Part shown: positions 4,925 through 8,699 of the stretch, in pieces
How the letters are laid out: every line of letters starts with the position of its first letter
How positions within the stretch are numbered: position 1 is the stretch's first letter
Assembly: GCA_007133995.1 (NCBI GenBank)
Contig: SLLP01000091.1
Coordinates: 1-8,699, forward strand
Length of the DNA: 8,699 nucleotides
Source: Balneolales bacterium
GTDB taxonomy: Bacteria > Bacteroidota > Rhodothermia > Balneolales > Natronogracilivirgulaceae
Reading direction: 5' to 3'
The notes under the pieces: model-generated
Told to the model about the DNA's origin: nothing
Seen by the model: the letters and a program-made list of their open reading frames with translations, nothing else
The model's database searches: none
Made by a program: the position numbers and the translations under genes

Positions 4925-7900
4925 ATGATTGATAAAATTTTTGCCGGTATCTCCAAAATAATGGGCTCCAAAAGTGAGCGCGACATTAAGAAAATTCAAC
5001 CGATTGTCGATGAGATCAAATCCTATGAGAATGATGTAAGGGAGCTCTCGGACGATCAGCTCAAAGCGAAAACGGAGGAGTTCAAGCAGGAGATAAGGGA
5101 AGCGACCGCCGCCACCCAGAAAAAAATTGACGAGATAAAACAGGAACTCAGGGTTATCCATACGGGTGACTCCGGTGAGATTGACAATCGAAGTGATCTT
5201 GAAGCGCATCTGGAGGAGCTTGACAAGGAGTGGCTTGAAATTGTCGAGGAAGTGCTCGATGATATTCTGCCCGAGGCATTTGCCGTATTGAAGGAAACCT
5301 GTCGCCGTTTTGTCGGCAAGAGCTGGAAAGTGGCCGGGACCGAGACCGAATGGAATATGATCCCTTACGATGTGCAGCTTATCGGGGCTGTAGCACTTCA
5401 CCAGGGAAAAATTGCCGAGATGAAAACCGGTGAGGGTAAAACGCTGGTAGCCATATTCCCGACTTACCTTAATGCGCTGGTCGGTCGCGGAGTCCACATA
5501 GTTACGGTCAATACCTATCTGGCGCAACGCGATACGGAGTGGAACGAGCCGATTTTCAACTTTCACGGACTCCATGTGGATTGTGTTGATCGCTACGAAC
5601 CCAACTCCGAAGAACGAAGAAAAGCTTACCGTGCGGATATCACCTACGGCACCAACAACGAATTCGGCTTCGATTATCTGCGGGACAATATGGTGATCAG
5701 CAAGGATCAGCTGGTGCAGCGCGGACACCACTATGCCATCGTCGATGAGGTCGACTCTGTTCTTATTGATGAAGCCCGAACCCCGCTCATCATCTCCGGA
5801 CCGGTCCCGCAGGACAACCAGAACCAGAAATACACCGAACTCAAGCCCAGGGTCGAGCGGCTTGTTGAAGCGCAAAAAAAGCTGATCGGCAAATTCCTGC
5901 ATGAGGCGGAAGAGGCCCTGGAGAAAGGAGACGAAGAAAAAGCCGGCCTCGCTTTATTCCGCGCACGCAGAGGTTTTCCCAAGAGCAAAAAGTTCATGAA
6001 GATGATGCAGGAGCCTCATCTGCAGAAACTGACCCAGCAGACCGAATACCTGTATCTGCAGGATCAGGGCAAGAACATGCACCTGGTAGATGAGGCCATG
6101 TACTATGCGGTGGACATGAAGCAGAATACCATTGAACTGACCGAGATGGGGCGCGAGCTGATCACACCGTCAAGTGAAGACAAGGATTTTTTCGTGATAC
6201 CCGACATGGGCACCGAGACCTCCATCATCGAGGAGGAGGTTGAAAATAAAGAGCGCGAGCAGATTGCAGAAATTGAGAACAATCCCGATTTCAGCGAAGA
6301 CTACAAGCTGCAGCAGATAGAAAAGGTCAAAGAGGAGGTAAAAAAGGAGCGGTCCGACCGCATGTCCGAGCTCTACCGGGTCTTCTCCGAGCGCAGTGAA
6401 CGCATTCATTCCGTAAACCAGCTTCTGAAGGCGTATACGCTCTTTGAGCGCGATGATGAATATATCGTATCGGAAGGCAAGGTTCAGATCGTGGATGAAC
6501 ATACCGGACGTGTGCTCTCCGGACGGCGCTACTCCGACGGACTCCACCAGGCCATTGAAGCCAAGGAGAATGTAAAGGTGGAGGCGGCCACCCAGACCTA
6601 TGCCACCATCACGTTGCAAAACTACTTCCGGATGTATCACAAACTGGCCGGCATGACCGGTACGGCGATTACCGAGGAGGGTGAGTTTTTTGAAATCTAC
6701 AAGCTTGAAGTAATCGAGATTCCGACAAACGTACCGGTTCAGCGGGAGGATCATGAGGATCTGGTCTATCGCACCAAGCGGGAGCGGTATAACGCCGTGG
6801 TCGATCGCATTCGCGAATATAACGAGCGCGGGCAACCTGTGCTGGTCGGTACCACCAGTGTGGAAGTTTCCGAGATGCTCAGCCGTATGTTCAAGCGCGC
6901 TGGCATCCGGCATAACGTATTGAACGCCAAGCAGCACCAGCGCGAGAGTGAGATCGTGCGTGACGCCGGACAGAAAGGTGCGGTGACCATCGCCACCAAC
7001 ATGGCGGGACGTGGAACGGATATCAAGCTGGGCGAGGGTGTCCGGGAGCAGGGCGGACTGGCCATTGTGGGAACCGAACGGCACGAATCGCGGCGCATTG
7101 ACCTGCAGCTTCGTGGCCGCTCAGGGCGCCAGGGCGACCCCGGTGAATCGCAGTTTTTTGTCTCACTGGAAGACGATCTGATGAAGCTTTTCGGTTCTGA
7201 TAGGGTGGCCAACGTGATGGACCGCCTGAAGTTTGAGGACGGAGAGGTGATCCAGCACCCCTGGGTCTCCAAAACGCTGGAACGAGCCCAGAAAAAAGTG
7301 GAGCAGAACAACTTCAGCATCCGGAAACGGCAGCTGGAATACGATGACGTGCTCAACAATCAGCGGAATGTGGTCTACGGCTACCGCCGGAATGCGCTGC
7401 TGGGTGAAGGGTTAAGTAGCATGTTGCTGGACATGCTCGAGGATATGATCTCATCCATCGTAAACGAACTCTACAAGGAGGGCGATTACGACGGCATTCG
7501 TGAGCGGGTTTTGCGGCTGCTGGCTGTTGATGTGCAGGTGGACCGGGAAAAATGGTCGAACCTGCGAGAGGATGGGGTTATTGATCTGATTTTTGAAGAA
7601 GCGGTCAGGACCTATCAGGAAAAAGAAAGGCGGCTTACCGAGCCGTTCTACAAGGTCATCAAACAGGTGCATGAGAGCGAAGCGCCGAACAAGCCTACCA
7701 ATGTGCAGATCCTGTTTACCGATGGGGTGAAACGCATGCGTGTGGTTGTGAATATAGATGAGGCGATGCAGAACGAAGGGCAGGAGGTGGTTCGTGCTCT
7801 CGAACGTTCTTCCGTTCTCTCGGTCATTGATGAGAAATGGATGGAACACCTGCGTGATCTGGACTCGGTGAAACAGGGCGTCGGGTTGCGGGCTTTCGGG

Positions 7901-8287
7901 CAGAAAGATCCTTTGCTTGAGTACAAGCGCGAGGCCTTTAACATGTTTACCCAGTTGCTTGAGGACATCAACAATGATGTGATCTCACTGATCTGGCGGG
8001 CGGTTCCGGAGGTCACAGCTGATCCCAATCAGCTTCAGCAGGCGCGTCAGCCTGCGCGGAGCCGGGTCGATATGGAGAAGCTCAAGACACAGCATGAGTC
8101 CGCCGAAAACATGGGGCTTCGATTCGGGGGCGGTCAGCAAGATGGTGACGCCCAAAGGGCGGCTGCAGCAGCCGGACGAGGCGATAAGGTCAAGCGTCAG
8201 CCGGTGGTTGTGGGGGATCGCGTCGGACGTAATGAGCCGTGTCCGTGCGGATCCGGCAAAAAATACAAACACTGCCACGGCCGGTAA
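4925..8287 (+). CDS. secA: Preprotein translocase ATPase SecA, long Bacteroidota-type form
   Basis: A 1120-residue motor ATPase that pushes unfolded preproteins through SecYEG. E. coli SecA has 901 residues and B. subtilis 841. Motifs occur in family order: N-terminal helix and LSDDQLKAKTEEF (41-53), Walker A MKTGEGKT (166-173), TNNEFGFDYLRDNM (243-256), Walker B VDEVDSVLIDEARTPL (273-288), IVDEHTGR (522-529) and the preprotein cross-linking region, KLAGMTGT (573-580), ATNMAGRGTDI (690-700), the arginine-finger motif QLRGRSGRQGDPG (728-740), the helical scaffold and wing domains, and a C-terminal metal motif with C1106, C1108, C1117 and H1118. Extra length comes from a helical insert near 57-108, a charged insert of roughly 100 residues within about 300-500, and a segment within about 850-960. 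Such inserts are usual in this phylum. The start has an AGAAGG ribosome site. The gene is transcribed alone, divergent from rpmH and convergent with a response regulator. Confidence 0.99.
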   Translation: MIDKIFAGISKIMGSKSERDIKKIQPIVDEIKSYENDVRELSDDQLKAKTEEFKQEIREATAATQKKIDEIKQELRVIHTGDSGEIDNRSDLEAHLEELDKEWLEIVEEVLDDILPEAFAVLKETCRRFVGKSWKVAGTETEWNMIPYDVQLIGAVALHQGKIAEMKTGEGKTLVAIFPTYLNALVGRGVHIVTVNTYLAQRDTEWNEPIFNFHGLHVDCVDRYEPNSEERRKAYRADITYGTNNEFGFDYLRDNMVISKDQLVQRGHHYAIVDEVDSVLIDEARTPLIISGPVPQDNQNQKYTELKPRVERLVEAQKKLIGKFLHEAEEALEKGDEEKAGLALFRARRGFPKSKKFMKMMQEPHLQKLTQQTEYLYLQDQGKNMHLVDEAMYYAVDMKQNTIELTEMGRELITPSSEDKDFFVIPDMGTETSIIEEEVENKEREQIAEIENNPDFSEDYKLQQIEKVKEEVKKERSDRMSELYRVFSERSERIHSVNQLLKAYTLFERDDEYIVSEGKVQIVDEHTGRVLSGRRYSDGLHQAIEAKENVKVEAATQTYATITLQNYFRMYHKLAGMTGTAITEEGEFFEIYKLEVIEIPTNVPVQREDHEDLVYRTKRERYNAVVDRIREYNERGQPVLVGTTSVEVSEMLSRMFKRAGIRHNVLNAKQHQRESEIVRDAGQKGAVTIATNMAGRGTDIKLGEGVREQGGLAIVGTERHESRRIDLQLRGRSGRQGDPGESQFFVSLEDDLMKLFGSDRVANVMDRLKFEDGEVIQHPWVSKTLERAQKKVEQNNFSIRKRQLEYDDVLNNQRNVVYGYRRNALLGEGLSSMLLDMLEDMISSIVNELYKEGDYDGIRERVLRLLAVDVQVDREKWSNLREDGVIDLIFEEAVRTYQEKERRLTEPFYKVIKQVHESEAPNKPTNVQILFTDGVKRMRVVVNIDEAMQNEGQEVVRALERSSVLSVIDEKWMEHLRDLDSVKQGVGLRAFGQKDPLLEYKREAFNMFTQLLEDINNDVISLIWRAVPEVTADPNQLQQARQPARSRVDMEKLKTQHESAENMGLRFGGGQQDGDAQRAAAAAGRGDKVKRQPVVVGDRVGRNEPCPCGSGKKYKHCHGR

Positions 8288-8312
8288 TCAGATCATTTGC
8301 CGAATGGCGGTG
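8258..8312 (-). terminator. Possible intrinsic terminator of the response regulator gene, inside the secA 3' end
   Basis: On the minus strand, four bases after the regulator stop codon, an imperfect stem begins: CACCGCCA pairs with TGGCAGTG with one C-A mismatch, a TT bulge follows, then CGGC pairs with GCCG around a 17-base loop. It is followed directly by TTTGTATTTTTT (forward 8258-8269). On the plus strand the mismatch becomes a G-U pair, but no T-run follows, so it would be a weaker terminator for secA. The structure spans the secA stop codon (8285-8287). Confidence 0.38.
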
Positions 8313-8316
8313 CCCG

Positions 8317-8679
8317 TTAGACAGGCAGTACATTCCGAATGGTCTTCTGAAGAAGTGCCATGTCGACAGGCTTTACCATGTAGGCGATCGGTTTGGTAGC
8401 CCTTGCACGTTTCTTTGTGATTTCGTCCGAATTGCCGGTCAGGTAAAGCACCGGCACATCAGAAAACCGACGCACGTGATTGATGGCTTCCACTCCATCC
8501 ATTTCGCCCACAAGCTTGATATCCATTAAAACAAGATCCGGGTTGTCATTTCTGATTTTCTCAACAGCTTCTTGACCGTTATTAATCTTTGCAGCTACTT
8601 CATAGCCCATCCTTTGAATCTGTTTTTCAAGAAATAAAGATAAAATTAAATCGTCCTCAACAATAATAATCCGCTTCAT
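8317..8679 (-). CDS. Single-domain response regulator (CheY-like receiver)
   Basis: A 120-residue stand-alone receiver domain with no output domain. It should accept phosphate from a histidine kinase and signal through protein contacts in the cytoplasm. The receiver residues are all present: acidic pocket E8-D9-D10 (IIIVEDD), phospho-acceptor D53 (LVLMDIKL), switch threonine T81 (LYLTGN) and lysine K103 before proline (YMVKPVD). The DIKLVGEMDGVEA stretch is typical of receivers paired with PAS-type kinases, but the partner is not visible. ATG 8679 gives the normal receiver start. The stop lies 29 bases from the secA stop, convergent. The ATG overlaps a TGA that closes a short open frame running in from the right edge (LQTSIEE then stop), so the gene may be the last of an operon, perhaps after a kinase; only eight codons are visible, so this is inference. 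Confidence 0.93.
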   Translation of the reverse strand: MKRIIIVEDDLILSLFLEKQIQRMGYEVAAKINNGQEAVEKIRNDNPDLVLMDIKLVGEMDGVEAINHVRRFSDVPVLYLTGNSDEITKKRARATKPIAYMVKPVDMALLQKTIRNVLPV

Positions 8680-8699
8680 TCTTCAATTGAAGTTTGGAG

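Noticed and set aside
4748..5902. Long minus-strand open frame (384 codons) opposite the start of secA
   Set aside because: It lies antisense to highly conserved secA, resembles no known family, and its Leu/Phe-rich sequence is what antisense of Glu/Lys-rich coding gives.
6170..7084. Minus-strand open frame of 304 codons inside secA
   Set aside because: Antisense shadow of the conserved helicase region; no recognisable protein features.

Overview
The window looks like chromosomal housekeeping DNA from a Bacteroidota-type bacterium. The SecA is 1120 residues long, with the extra helical inserts typical of that phylum. Shine-Dalgarno sequences are mostly absent, and both putative promoters in the divergent intergenic region contain a TAnnTTTG element. 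The N-terminal domain order of the amidase and the balanced base composition would suit the Balneolia/Rhodothermia branch, but that placement is inference. No transposon, integrase, phage gene, CRISPR array or tRNA/rRNA was seen.

Left part, minus strand (4711 down to 1): six genes in one direction form a probable operon. In order of transcription they are rpmH (ribosomal protein L34), rnpA (RNase P protein), yidD (membrane insertion factor), yidC (membrane insertase), an exported N-acetylmuramoyl-L-alanine amidase, and the first 75 codons of an AMP-dependent acyl-CoA synthetase that continues past the left edge. The first four are the conserved rpmH-rnpA-yidD-yidC block and are tightly packed: rpmH and rnpA overlap by 20 bases, rnpA and yidD share an ATGA, and yidD and yidC are 12 bases apart. 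yidC appears to start with TTG. The dnaA gene often found upstream of rpmH and the mnmE gene often found after yidC are not here.

Middle: a 213-base AT-rich intergenic region (4712-4924) separates rpmH from the divergent secA and probably carries both promoters. No DnaA boxes were found in it.

Right part: secA (4925-8287, plus strand) meets a convergent single-domain response regulator (8317-8679, minus strand) only 29 bases away. An imperfect stem-loop spanning the secA stop codon may end the regulator transcript.

Functionally the window groups membrane protein biogenesis (SecA, YidC, YidD) with translation and RNA processing (L34, RNase P protein), cell-wall hydrolysis (amidase) and fatty-acid activation (synthetase). 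No undescribed system is evident. The points worth a second look are gene overlaps, start codons, lineage-specific inserts and the unusual neighbourhood.
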